A stretch of 64,000 nt of DNA from Mycosynbacter sp964593465. Its GTDB lineage: Bacteria > Patescibacteriota > Saccharimonadia > Saccharimonadales > Saccharimonadaceae. Shown in pieces: positions 26,534 through 36,035 of the stretch. Positions within the stretch are counted from its first letter, which is position 1. Each line of letters starts with the position of its first letter. A program made the translations under genes and the position numbers. The stretch spans positions 59,802 to 123,801 of the forward strand of contig CAZQJY010000003.1 of the NCBI GenBank assembly GCA_964593465.1. The letters run 5' to 3'. The notes under the pieces are model-generated. The model did not search any database. It had not been told where the DNA came from and saw only the letters and a program-made list of their open reading frames with translations.

Positions 26534-27580
26534 ATGAGCGAAGCTCCCGCACAAGACCAGGTCATAGACATCAAAGCAGCTGTAGCTGCGATTATCGACT
26601 CGATTGATGCCGAGCGTGAACGTGAAATCATCACTCGACGTTTTGGCTTGTACGAGCGCAAAGAAACACTTGAGCAAATCGGTGAGCTACTTGGTATCAC
26701 TCGTGAACGTGTGCGCCAACTCGAAAAAGCTATCCTCATTCGTATCAAAATGTCGGCAGAACGCGACGAACTACCAGATGTTACCTCTAGTGAAAAGGTA
26801 ATTATCCGAACACTCAGCGATATGGGTCGCGTGGGTCGCGTACAGGACCTCACAGATGTACTGCTCGGCAAAAAAAGCGATGCTCGCGAACGTGCACACA
26901 TCGCATTTCTTGCAGAACTTGCACCAAATCTCACAGTCATCAACGAGACAGATAACTACTATCTTTCTGCAGCTATCGCAGAATACGGCGATGAAAAGAA
27001 GATTCGTAGCGAAGTAGATGCCATTGTAAAAGCCATCAAGGCCAATAAAGAGCCCCTTACTATCGAGCAACTCCACGACAAACTCAGCTACGAACACCCA
27101 AAGCATGTCGAAGCGCTTGCCAGTGTATCAAAACACCTCGCGCATCTCAAAGACCTCTGGGGACTAACCAAATGGCCGACTGTGAATCCAAAAAATATTC
27201 GTGACAAAATCTTTGTGATTTTGAGCGAAAACGGCAAACCATTGCACTTTTCAGAAATCGCCGAAGCTATCAAAGATAGCGACTTCAACCGCAAAGATGT
27301 GACAACACAGGCAATTCACAACGAGCTAATTAAAGACAAACGCTTTGTACTCATCGGCCGAGGCATCTACGCACTCGACAGCTGGGGCTACAGCAAGGGT
27401 ACAGTAGCCGACACAATCGTCGATGTACTTAAGACAGCGGGCGAGCCACTCCATCGCGACGAGATCGTACGCCGCGTGCTCAAAAGCCGCCAGGTGAAGG
27501 AAACGACAATTCTACTCAACTTACAGAGCAAGCCACAGTTCAAACGTGTAGCGAAGGCCACTTACGCACTAGCGGAGTAG
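26534..27580 (+). CDS. Sigma70 region 4-like / HARE-HTH regulator (RpoE-delta-like)
   Basis: 348 residues. Residues ~20-70 are a sigma region 4 helix-turn-helix (EREREIITRRFGLYERKETLEQIGELLGI, then TRERVRQLEKAI). Sigma regions 2 and 3 are absent, so it cannot be an ordinary sigma factor. The C-terminal half has HARE-HTH/RpoE-delta-like winged modules (NGKPLHFSEIAEAI and GEPLHRDEIVRRVL). It could bind RNA polymerase near -35 DNA as a modulator; that role is inference. It has the only perfect consensus promoter noticed in the window. Confidence 0.82.
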   Translation: MSEAPAQDQVIDIKAAVAAIIDSIDAEREREIITRRFGLYERKETLEQIGELLGITRERVRQLEKAILIRIKMSAERDELPDVTSSEKVIIRTLSDMGRVGRVQDLTDVLLGKKSDARERAHIAFLAELAPNLTVINETDNYYLSAAIAEYGDEKKIRSEVDAIVKAIKANKEPLTIEQLHDKLSYEHPKHVEALASVSKHLAHLKDLWGLTKWPTVNPKNIRDKIFVILSENGKPLHFSEIAEAIKDSDFNRKDVTTQAIHNELIKDKRFVLIGRGIYALDSWGYSKGTVADTIVDVLKTAGEPLHRDEIVRRVLKSRQVKETTILLNLQSKPQFKRVAKATYALAE

Positions 27581-27605
27581 AGCACTCAAGGTTCTGTACA
27601 AATAT

Positions 27606-27636
27606 AATGCACGGCTCTAACCGTGCATTTACTTTT
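27606..27636 (+). terminator. Terminator after the sigma4/HARE gene
   Basis: AATGCACGG ctctaa CCGTGCATT perfect 9-bp stem followed by TACTTTT. Confidence 0.8.
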
Positions 27637-27739
27637 ATCCCTGGAGTATCTAGCTGGGTCCAATAATCACGAGACTATAAAACATAAAGCTCAACCTTGC
27701 AAAATCACCAGAGGTATGATATAATGAAAGCTGAATATT

Positions 27740-30475
27740 ATGACATTTCTTGTAGAATTCATCCAGCTCATCACTTCCCCCTACGTATGGGTTCCCGTCA
27801 CGCTTATCTTGGGCGGGCTCGCAATGTGGAACAATCGCAAAGTCAAGCAAGTACAAACACTCGAAAGCACCCTACTGGTGCTCGAAATCCCAAAGACAAA
27901 CGACAAGTCTGAACTTGCCGCAGAGCAGCTTTTTGCCAGCCTCCATGGTATCCTGCGAGACACTGCCGAGCTCAAACGTACCGGAGGAGTACAGGAACAC
28001 CTAAGTTTTGAGATTGCCTCTGTCGACGGTCAAATTCGCTTCTACGTCTGGACACCCAAGACACTCCAAAGCTTCGTCGAAGGCCAGATTTATTCGCAAT
28101 ATCCTACTGTGCAGATTCACGAAGCCGACGAAGATTACGTAGCGCACGAACGCCACCACAGTGTCGTTCATACTGCCGAAATCACCCTGGCAGACAGTGA
28201 ATTCCTCCCGCTCAAAACATTCCAGAGCTTTGAGGTCGACCCACTGGCAGGTATCACTGGTACGCTTGCTAAGCTCGAAGATACGGGCGAAGAGCTATGG
28301 GTGCAAGTACTTGTACGCCCGCTCCCAGACAGCTGGCATAAATCGAGCTACGAATGGATCAAAAAAGTCAAAAACGGTGGTGGCTTTAGTCTTGGCGGCG
28401 GACCCGACATGCGCTGGTTTGGCACGCTACTCGAAGCACTCTGGAAGCCACCAGAAGCAGGCGAGGGTGGCGGTACAGCCGCAGAGCTATCCGAACGCGA
28501 TAAAACTCGTATCGCCGAAGCAGAAAAAAAGGCGACCAAACTTGGCTACAAAGTCAAAATCCGTATGGCATACCTGGGTGAGAGTAATGCCAATGCCAAG
28601 TTACGCATGCAGGCACTTGTGGGCACGTTCAAACAGTTCAATTCAACAAATTTGAATGGCTTCAAGCAGTCAAACAGTAGCTTCGACAAAGACGCGCTCA
28701 GCGCCTATCGTAGTCGTATATTTATGCCAAACGATGGCTATATTCTCAATATCGAAGAACTTGCTAGTGTTTTCCACTTACCGCACACCAACGTAGAGAC
28801 ACCAAATATCGTCTGGGCCAGCACCAAGACGGCCGAACCGCCTGCCAAACTGCCCGTCATCACTGGCAACGAAGCTATCGACGAAAACATCTCGGCCTTT
28901 GGCCTCACAAACTTCCGTGGCATCAACCACCAGTTTGGCATGCTGCGTTACGACCGTTCGCGCCACGTCTATATCATCGGTCAGACAGGAGCAGGTAAGT
29001 CTGGTTTGCTCGAATTGTTTGCACTCAGCGACATCTACCACAACCAAGGCTACGCCATTATCGATCCACATGGCGACTTTGCCATCAACAACATGAAGTT
29101 TATCCCCGCACATCGCATCAAAGACGTAGTATACTTCAACCCAGCCGATACCGCACACCCTGTAGGGTTCAACCCCCTAGAAGTCACCGACCCAAACATG
29201 AAAAGTAACATCTCCTCAGAGGTGATTGGTGTGCTTAAGCGTATGTTTGGCGAGAGTTGGGGACCACGTCTCGAATACATTTTGCGCTATACCATCTTGG
29301 CACTGCTCGATAGGCCAGAGACAACCATGCTCGACATCACCCGCATGCTCACCGACAAAAAGTTCCGCAAAGAAACACTCGACTATTGCCAAGACACCGT
29401 AGTGCTGCAATTCTGGAAAGTAGAATTTGCCAGCTGGAACGACAAGTTTGTAGCCGAAGCTATCGCACCAGTGCTCAACAAGGTAGGTGCGTTTACTGCC
29501 AATCCCGTCATCCGTAATATCATCGGCCAGCCAAAAAGCACGTTTAATGTGCGGGAGATCATGGACGAGGGCAAAATTCTAGTCGTCAACCTGTCCAAAG
29601 GTCTGATTGGCGAAGACAACGCAGGTATCCTCGGTAGCTTCCTCGTCACCAAGATCCAGCTCGCTGCCATGAGTCGTAGCGATATTCCAGACATCAAAGA
29701 CCGTCGGCCATTCTATCTCTACGTCGACGAGTTCCAAAACTTTGCTACCGATTCATTCGCTACAATCCTCTCAGAGGCACGAAAATACGGCCTCAACCTC
29801 ACCGTTGCCAACCAGTATATCTCGCAGATGACCGACACAGTGCGTGGAGCAGTATTTGGCAATGTCGGCACCATGATTGGTTTTCGTGTGTCTGCCGAAG
29901 ACGCCGCCATTCTCGCACAGCAGTTCCAACCGCAATTTGAGGCCAATGACCTGCTACAAATGCACAATCGCCACTTCATCATTAATATGGTCATCCAGGG
30001 GGAGAAAGCCCCCGCATTTAGTGCAACCACGCTAAATCTGCCACCGCCACAGGCTGATAATTCATCTGCTATCATAGCCAATTCACGCCAGCAGTTTAGC
30101 TTGCCACGCGCAGAAGTAGAGCAAGCAATAGACGATCTCATCAAGCCACCAGAGCAGCTCAAAAAAGCCCCTAAAGCACCGGAGCAGCCAGCGCCAAAGA
30201 CATGGCCTATTAATGCACATACTCAGGTCGTGACGCCAGAGGCAAACAAACCTGTACCACAACCAAAACCCGAAGCAATCGCCTCCAGCGATGGTACACT
30301 CAAAATCCGTCATGAACAGGATGCTCAGACCAAAATCACCACTACAGACAGCAAGGCCAAGTCGCCTGCATCATCACAACCTCTTGTACCTACAAATGAG
30401 CCAGTTGCAGCTGACGCGCCCAAAAAGCGCAAACGTCGTCGTCCACGCAAGAAAAAGGCCGACACAGCATCTTAA
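27740..30475 (+). CDS. TraG/TraD-like ATPase (type IV secretion coupling-type) with N-terminal membrane segment
   Basis: 911 residues. One N-terminal membrane helix (VWVPVTLILGGLAMW), a large domain to about 390, then a motor domain: Walker A IGQTGAGKSGLLELF near 417, DPHGDFA, Walker B LYVDEFQNFATDSFA near 660, and LTVANQYISQM. The tail is Pro/Lys-rich and ends in a strongly basic cluster (KKRKRRRPRKKKAD). Related ATPases drive DNA transfer. In CPR the protein is often chromosomal without a full conjugation set, so DNA uptake or secretion are both possible. A TATAAT lies at 27719-27724. Confidence 0.85.
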   Translation: MTFLVEFIQLITSPYVWVPVTLILGGLAMWNNRKVKQVQTLESTLLVLEIPKTNDKSELAAEQLFASLHGILRDTAELKRTGGVQEHLSFEIASVDGQIRFYVWTPKTLQSFVEGQIYSQYPTVQIHEADEDYVAHERHHSVVHTAEITLADSEFLPLKTFQSFEVDPLAGITGTLAKLEDTGEELWVQVLVRPLPDSWHKSSYEWIKKVKNGGGFSLGGGPDMRWFGTLLEALWKPPEAGEGGGTAAELSERDKTRIAEAEKKATKLGYKVKIRMAYLGESNANAKLRMQALVGTFKQFNSTNLNGFKQSNSSFDKDALSAYRSRIFMPNDGYILNIEELASVFHLPHTNVETPNIVWASTKTAEPPAKLPVITGNEAIDENISAFGLTNFRGINHQFGMLRYDRSRHVYIIGQTGAGKSGLLELFALSDIYHNQGYAIIDPHGDFAINNMKFIPAHRIKDVVYFNPADTAHPVGFNPLEVTDPNMKSNISSEVIGVLKRMFGESWGPRLEYILRYTILALLDRPETTMLDITRMLTDKKFRKETLDYCQDTVVLQFWKVEFASWNDKFVAEAIAPVLNKVGAFTANPVIRNIIGQPKSTFNVREIMDEGKILVVNLSKGLIGEDNAGILGSFLVTKIQLAAMSRSDIPDIKDRRPFYLYVDEFQNFATDSFATILSEARKYGLNLTVANQYISQMTDTVRGAVFGNVGTMIGFRVSAEDAAILAQQFQPQFEANDLLQMHNRHFIINMVIQGEKAPAFSATTLNLPPPQADNSSAIIANSRQQFSLPRAEVEQAIDDLIKPPEQLKKAPKAPEQPAPKTWPINAHTQVVTPEANKPVPQPKPEAIASSDGTLKIRHEQDAQTKITTTDSKAKSPASSQPLVPTNEPVAADAPKKRKRRRPRKKKADTAS

Positions 30476-30636
30476 ATCCGAACACCCCCTGCATAAAATC
30501 ATCACTGCCTAGCAGCATCCGTAAACCCGAGAAAAACTAGCGACTACTCGTGGTGGAACGAGGATTATTTGAGTGTTTCTATGGAAGCACGAGTTCCGCG
30601 GACACCTGAAGGTTGAGACCTGAGAAGCAACAAAGT

Positions 30637-31968
30637 TTAGCGAATCATCCGTGGTTTACGCGGACGCGGTGATGTGGCGGTAGAAGCTTTTTGCCTCTCA
30701 GTTGATACAGTAGCGGCCTTACGCACCGCAGGTTTCGCAGGCGTAGCACTAGCACCCAGACTCTCAAGTGAAATATGCGAACGACCGGCTAACACCGACT
30801 GCAAGATGTCTTCGACCACCTGTGGATCTAGATGTGCATTGTCTTCAAGCACACGCTTGACGACAGAGCTAAGTGTTGTGCGCTCTGCATCGTAGAGCGA
30901 GTTTTTGCGAATCACATAGAGTTTTTTGAGCGCACGGTAGTTTTTGTGGAACTGCTCAAGTTCCAGAATCATACTTTCGGCACGTGCATACTTCTTGGCA
31001 ATTCTATGCTGAGTCTTTTTGGCTGTCTTAATACGACGCCACTGGCTAAACAGAGTAGGGTCGAAAATCTTGCGAGCCTCGGCGCGAATCGCCAAGCCAG
31101 TACCAAGGTAGAGCACCGTCAACAATAGCGCCATCAATGCCTCTGAGCTGATAATCGTTACTATGTCATCTGGAAATTCTTGGATATCCATCGTAATTAC
31201 CACCGCGCGAATCGCCACAAAGATTAGACAAATCGTAATCCATACCCACGGTTCGTAGAACGACCAGCTCCGACGACCGGGGTGCATAGCCTGCGAACGG
31301 CCCCAGAGAAAAGCCGTCACACTACCGACAAGTGCCAGCGCAAAGGCTAAGATGCTAGCATTAAACTGATCAGTATCTAGCAAACGCTCGACAGCAGAGC
31401 TGAGCAGTAGCATGTCGAGAAAACTCAATAGCAAACAACCAGCCACCACCCAATAGTGACCATGCGGGGTAGAGAAGGCCGTTTTGGTGTCGGGTGCAGC
31501 GCGGACAACAAATTGCTCGGTTGCTTTTGGCTTTGGCCTTGTAGCTAGTTCATCGCCAATCGGTACACGTACCACCTGTGCTTCTTCGTTACCTTTACCA
31601 AGCTTGCGCAAGCGAGCTACTGCATCATCGTAGTCAATACCAGAAGTAGTCTTGTCATAGCCCATAGACTCAAGATGATTGACATCTTGCTCAACCTTGA
31701 TGAGCGCAGCTTTGGTCTTTTTGAGTCCGCGTGCATAGGTAGCATCGATACGATGTTCACGGCGTCGGTATTCACTCTCTAGCGCAGAGTGTAGGTCACT
31801 ATAACGCCCGCTGACAATTCGTAGCATTGATTCGATAGATTTAGCATCGAGTTTCTGGCGCTTTTTACTATGTCGTACGCTAGACAACGCCTTTTTGCGC
31901 ACAGATTCAATCTGCTTTTGTGTTGGCTTACCGAGCCGTACCAGTACTTTTAGAAAACTTTTAGCCAT
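30637..31968 (-). CDS. Membrane protein with flanking coiled coils
   Basis: 443 residues; third gene of a minus-strand operon. Residues 1-120 are basic and helical, four membrane helices lie between about 170 and 300, and residues 310-400 are again coiled coil, ending in a Lys/Ser/Thr/Pro-rich tail. No catalytic motif or family recognised. It overlaps the upstream coiled-coil gene by 8 nt and belongs with an OmpA-like protein, suggesting a cell-envelope assembly. Confidence 0.7.
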   Translation of the reverse strand: MAKSFLKVLVRLGKPTQKQIESVRKKALSSVRHSKKRQKLDAKSIESMLRIVSGRYSDLHSALESEYRRREHRIDATYARGLKKTKAALIKVEQDVNHLESMGYDKTTSGIDYDDAVARLRKLGKGNEEAQVVRVPIGDELATRPKPKATEQFVVRAAPDTKTAFSTPHGHYWVVAGCLLLSFLDMLLLSSAVERLLDTDQFNASILAFALALVGSVTAFLWGRSQAMHPGRRSWSFYEPWVWITICLIFVAIRAVVITMDIQEFPDDIVTIISSEALMALLLTVLYLGTGLAIRAEARKIFDPTLFSQWRRIKTAKKTQHRIAKKYARAESMILELEQFHKNYRALKKLYVIRKNSLYDAERTTLSSVVKRVLEDNAHLDPQVVEDILQSVLAGRSHISLESLGASATPAKPAVRKAATVSTERQKASTATSPRPRKPRMIR

Positions 31969-32680
31969 CGGTCAACTCCTTTATTTTGTGTGTGGTATCG
32001 TGCGCATGGTCTTTGAGTATAGCATCATAGTTGGTAATCCCCAGCTTGTTGAGCCGGCGGCCAGCCACCTTGATATAGCTATTCATCACCAGCTCGTAAG
32101 CACCATTTGTATGGGCGCAAAACTCAGCAAATTCTTTTTTACTGGCGGCGAGATGTTTGTCATACTCGGCCAGCGTACCTTTGATGCGTGCCACTGTTGC
32201 AAGCTGGTTTTTGATGCTTGACTCCATCGTGCCAAGCTTACCCTGATGATTGGCTTTTTCTAGAGGAGTCAGATCACCACGGTCGAGTTTTGCTTTGATA
32301 TCTTCGTATTCTTGCTTAGCCTCACGAAGCGCCTCTCGCTCACGCTGCAATGTATCGTAGACTTCGCGCGCTTCGAGTCGCAGCTGATCTTGCACAGTGC
32401 GAGCACGCGTGGCCTCTCGCAAGATATGTGCATCACGTACGTCGGCCAAATGTTCCAGATACTGCGTACGGATAATGTACTTATCTTTTGGCAGCGTCTG
32501 TACGTTAATTTTACGCTTGTGGCTCACGCCATAATCGTGCAAAAAACCCTTGAGCACACCAGGTCGATCACGCCGTGCCGCAACATGTCCACGCACGCGC
32601 ACCCAAAACGACACAGTGACAGGAGTGTATTCATAGGCCCGGAGCGCCTGCTTAGCCACGACATGCCCCGCCACTATCAA
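31961..32680 (-). CDS. Coiled-coil hypothetical protein
   Basis: 239 residues. The middle (residues ~70-190) is almost entirely heptad-rich, charged coiled coil (QREREALREAKQEYEDIKAKL). The N-terminal ~55 residues are basic. No family recognised. The start overlaps the OmpA-like gene by 29 nt and its end overlaps the membrane-protein gene by 8 nt, so all three are likely translated as one unit. Confidence 0.68.
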   Translation of the reverse strand: MIVAGHVVAKQALRAYEYTPVTVSFWVRVRGHVAARRDRPGVLKGFLHDYGVSHKRKINVQTLPKDKYIIRTQYLEHLADVRDAHILREATRARTVQDQLRLEAREVYDTLQREREALREAKQEYEDIKAKLDRGDLTPLEKANHQGKLGTMESSIKNQLATVARIKGTLAEYDKHLAASKKEFAEFCAHTNGAYELVMNSYIKVAGRRLNKLGITNYDAILKDHAHDTTHKIKELTDG

Positions 32681-33947
32681 GCGTTACAATCACCACACGA
32701 TTAGCCTGAGCTTTCTCGCTATTCCATTTGCCCTCGGTATCTGTCTCTGGCACACGACCATCGAAATCACTCGAGCCACGGCCCTGAGCTATAATTGCAT
32801 CTGCCGACACACCGCGTGCCACTAGCAGCTTCTTGACCGCCTCGGCACGACTCTTTGACAACGTATCAGTCTCGTCCGCTACACCACTTGGCCGTGCTGT
32901 ATAGCCCTCTATCGTTAATTTGGCACCTCGGCACTTCTGATAATTCGACACAACACCATCGAGCGCCGTGTTGGCAGTTGTATCATCCTGGATAGTCGCT
33001 GTGCCTGGCTTAAATCCAATCGAATTTTCACCTAGTTTGTATACCATCACACCGCCAGTAATACCATTCACCTCGACAGGAATAACTGTTTTATCTGTCC
33101 TGATACTATCCGATGCGACCACCGTATCGTCTGTCACAAAATCCGCACCCATATAGCGAAAGATTTGCGTATAGATATTACGAAGATTACGCTTTTCAGT
33201 GGCATCAAGCGGCTGCTGTGGAGTTGTCGTTACGCCCAAGCCAGACCATACGATTTTAACACCTTCGAGCTCACCAGCCGCCACTGTACCACTTTGCTTA
33301 AGCTCATCAAGCACCTCTATTGGGTCGGCATGCAAGAGATCACCATTAGCAAAATTAAGCGGCTGCGTATCAGACAAACCAGAACCAATTACTAGCACAA
33401 GTGGGTTTTTGATACTTGGTGAGGTAGTGACAGAGCGCCCTGCAGCAACTACATTATTAAAGTAGTCGGCACCTTTTTCATCGGCTGGTTTTTTAATCGC
33501 TCCATTTACTTCGTCGAGTATTTTGGTGGAATTTTTGATAAACGAGCCAACATTGCCAGATTTTTTCACCTTGAGATCACTTAGTTTGATGCGTTGACCG
33601 CTCGGGGTAGCAGAATAAATGTTGAGCGTTAGATCACCCCCTGTCTTCGCCAGAGAGTTGCGGAGGTATTTGTCTGCTTCTTCGGTGAGGGTTGGCGCAG
33701 GGCTATTGGCCGTGTTACCTACCACAAGTGCCACGCTATCACTTGCATAATCCTCGTCAGCAGGGCACGAACCCACCGACAAGCCAAACTCTGGCTTGGC
33801 ATAGTGTGCCGCCTCACACTTGGCAATGGCGCTGTTGACATTGATATACGTCATACCAAACACCACCCCTGCAATTAGCAACACCACACCGACACCAATC
33901 AGCCACGGCTTCGCATCTTCAAAATCAAAATCAAAATCAAAATCCAT
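32652..33947 (-). CDS. Membrane-anchored OmpA-family peptidoglycan-binding protein
   Basis: 431 residues. An unusual DFDFDFDFED start is encoded by a hexamer repeat; one membrane helix (WLIGVGVVLLIAGVVFGMTY) follows, then a ~270-residue exterior region with an alpha/beta fold (LVLVIGSGLSDTQP). The C-terminal OmpA-like domain has IGFKPGTATI, LTIEGYTARPSG and LSKSRAEAVKKLLVARGV, with NRVV near the end. It should tether the membrane to the cell wall. First gene of a three-gene operon; a minus-strand TTATAG lies 9 nt before the ATG. Confidence 0.82.
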   Translation of the reverse strand: MDFDFDFDFEDAKPWLIGVGVVLLIAGVVFGMTYINVNSAIAKCEAAHYAKPEFGLSVGSCPADEDYASDSVALVVGNTANSPAPTLTEEADKYLRNSLAKTGGDLTLNIYSATPSGQRIKLSDLKVKKSGNVGSFIKNSTKILDEVNGAIKKPADEKGADYFNNVVAAGRSVTTSPSIKNPLVLVIGSGLSDTQPLNFANGDLLHADPIEVLDELKQSGTVAAGELEGVKIVWSGLGVTTTPQQPLDATEKRNLRNIYTQIFRYMGADFVTDDTVVASDSIRTDKTVIPVEVNGITGGVMVYKLGENSIGFKPGTATIQDDTTANTALDGVVSNYQKCRGAKLTIEGYTARPSGVADETDTLSKSRAEAVKKLLVARGVSADAIIAQGRGSSDFDGRVPETDTEGKWNSEKAQANRVVIVTLDSGGACRG

Positions 33948-34102
33948 TGTCGCTCGCTATAATAACTTTCCACACTTATTTGCTTACGCTTTATAGATAA
34001 CTATAGCACACTTGGCAGGAGATTTTACAGTCAATAATTGCTTTTTGCAAAAGGTGAGTACACTAGTATGCACCAGCAGGTGTTAGCGTGAAAGGGAAAT
34101 AT

Positions 34103-35122
34103 ATGTCAGAATTTTATCATCAATACGATGACCTTGAGCTTCTCATTGACCACCCCATATTCAATGAGATTACTGCGCTGCAATATAAGCTAGAAGGGGA
34201 GAGATTCAGCTCTCGACAAGAGGCAATTGACGAGATTGACCCCTATCTCCGACTCCTCCATGGAGTTGCCTCCGACCAGGAACTCCTCGGCAAAGAAGTG
34301 CAGCTACCAGGCGAAGCGATTCATACGCCACACTGCACACTCGACCTGAGGACCGACATGCCAGATTTCTCGACAAAAATAGTGAGTGCGAGCGACGAAT
34401 ATATCGCAGATGAATCCCCAATCCACGGTGAATACGCGGGCATTCACCCCATCATAACACTAGCTGGAGACAACACGCATCGTGTCGACCTTCATCATCA
34501 TGTCACTATTGGGTCAGGTGCGTCATACGGAGTGTTTATGGGACAAATGGCTGTCCACGGCTCAGTCTCTAGCTCACACCTCGAATTTATTGATGACAAG
34601 CATGCAATTCAATTTGTTAATGCGCTCAATATACTAGTCGACGCATCACACGACGAACAAACTGCCGCTACTACCGCCGAATTACATGATCTACTCACGC
34701 CGGAACACGAAGGTGACGTGTTTGATCCATATCGCTTGCGAAAGGTTGGCAGAGCAGTACGCCAGCTAGAGGAAAACCGACAAGCAATAGATCTGAAGTA
34801 TCGGGACGGTGTTATAGATTTGGTTGGTGCCAAGATTGGCATACATCGTACTACTAAATTTGCCGTCCAAGCTATCAATGGATGTCTTAAATATCCATTG
34901 CCAAACAAGAATATATTTACAGAGAACGAAATCGATGGCACATTGACACTACAAGGACTTGAGTTCACCCCATACTATTTCAAACACAAAAAAGGGACTA
35001 TGTACTACTCGGAAGACTCGGACATGCTGTCTATCGTGACAAATGGCTTCAATGCAAACCGGGAACCAGCTCCACTATACATACCGCTCGAAAAGCTACG
35101 CATGTTTTATCCAGTGTCATAA
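34103..35122 (+). CDS. Hypothetical protein (339 aa)
   Basis: No family recognised. Soluble and acidic, with a His-rich patch (RVDLHHHVTIGSGASYG) near residues 132-148. Started at ATG 34103 because AAAGGGA precedes it by 5 nt; the upstream GTG 34088 has none. Codon style resembles the core genes. Followed after 117 nt by the lipoprotein gene. Confidence 0.65.
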   Translation: MSEFYHQYDDLELLIDHPIFNEITALQYKLEGERFSSRQEAIDEIDPYLRLLHGVASDQELLGKEVQLPGEAIHTPHCTLDLRTDMPDFSTKIVSASDEYIADESPIHGEYAGIHPIITLAGDNTHRVDLHHHVTIGSGASYGVFMGQMAVHGSVSSSHLEFIDDKHAIQFVNALNILVDASHDEQTAATTAELHDLLTPEHEGDVFDPYRLRKVGRAVRQLEENRQAIDLKYRDGVIDLVGAKIGIHRTTKFAVQAINGCLKYPLPNKNIFTENEIDGTLTLQGLEFTPYYFKHKKGTMYYSEDSDMLSIVTNGFNANREPAPLYIPLEKLRMFYPVS

Positions 35123-35239
35123 GGAGACACAAGAACACCGATGTCATGTTGACAAAAAGTGGCCCAATCTTGCGCAAACCAACCAAAAAGTGTACAGTTG
35201 CACCACCCTACTCAATCTACCAGAAAGAGGTAAGTCCTC

Positions 35240-35878
35240 ATGAACACAAGTAGGAAGTACCTTGTCGGAACCATGATTACGACACTTGCACTTGCTGCAA
35301 GTGCCTGCAGTGGCAGTCAGCAGGTGAGTCCGTCCGAACAATCATCGGCAACGACTCACACGACGACAGTGGCCGCTACCGAGACCCAGACCACGCAGCC
35401 CGCCACCCCGACCCATGCGCCTGCGCAACCCTCTGCACCATCGTGTGATTCTGAGGTGGGGCAGTGGAACACGCTCAACGACTCCACGCCCGTCAGCGTG
35501 GGAGTCTCGGAAGTGCTCGACGTTCGCGCCGGTAAGCATGCATGTTTCGACCGCATCGTGATCGAAACTGGCTCGCTTCACCGTGTGGGATTCCAGGTCG
35601 GCTACGTGGACCAGGTCGCTCGTGAGGGCTCGGGCCTGCCAGTGCCAGTCAGTGGCAACGCTACACTACAGGTGGACATCAACACCGCTGGCTACAACTT
35701 CACGCAGTGCAGCTACACTTACAACTGGCAGTCGCTACAGCAGCTCGCCTGCGCCGGATTCTTCGAAGGCAACACCAAGTTCGCCATCGGGGTGTCCGAG
35801 CGCAAGCCGTTTGCCGTTCATCACCTGGCGAACAACGACAAAGGCACCATGCGTGCCGTAATCGATATCGCGCACTAG
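35240..35878 (+). CDS. AMIN-like-domain lipoprotein, actinobacterial type
   Basis: 212 residues. Lipoprotein signal with lipobox ASAC (Cys23), a Thr/Pro/Gln-rich linker to about 68, then one exterior domain. CFDRIVIETG, VGFQVGYVDQVAREGSG, a strand-rich middle and the end MRAVIDIAH match my recollection of AMIN-like lipoproteins common in Actinobacteria. Function unknown; surface or cell-wall location expected. The T/P linker, G+C-rich codons, Shine-Dalgarno and private terminator all suggest acquisition from an actinobacterium. Confidence 0.75.
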   Translation: MNTSRKYLVGTMITTLALAASACSGSQQVSPSEQSSATTHTTTVAATETQTTQPATPTHAPAQPSAPSCDSEVGQWNTLNDSTPVSVGVSEVLDVRAGKHACFDRIVIETGSLHRVGFQVGYVDQVAREGSGLPVPVSGNATLQVDINTAGYNFTQCSYTYNWQSLQQLACAGFFEGNTKFAIGVSERKPFAVHHLANNDKGTMRAVIDIAH

Positions 35879-35910
35879 ACCGCGCAACTGCGGATGGCAG
35901 CCCCATCCAT

Positions 35911-35949
35911 GGCCACCTCGGCTTTTTCAGCGGGGTGGCCTAACTTTTT
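35911..35949 (+). terminator. Terminator after the AMIN-like lipoprotein gene
   Basis: GGCCACCtcg / cggGGTGGCC stem followed by TAACTTTTT. Confidence 0.78.
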
Positions 35950-35981
35950 ACTAGCATCAGACCTTATATACAGAAATCAAA

Positions 35982-36014
35982 GACCCGCACAAAACATCTC
36001 GTTTCGTGCGGGTC
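35982..36014 (-). terminator. Terminator of the minus-strand 36036 gene
   Basis: On the minus strand GACCCGCAC...GTGCGGGTC forms a perfect 9-bp stem extended by AAAC/GTTT pairing, followed by TTTGATTT. Confidence 0.8.
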
Positions 36015-36035
36015 AACCGTTCTCGGTCAGCGAGT

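Noticed and set aside
30476..30636. Possible RNA or small gene in the gap between the TraG-like and envelope operons
   Set aside because: Only weak complementary segments, no ORF, and no terminator-quality hairpin.
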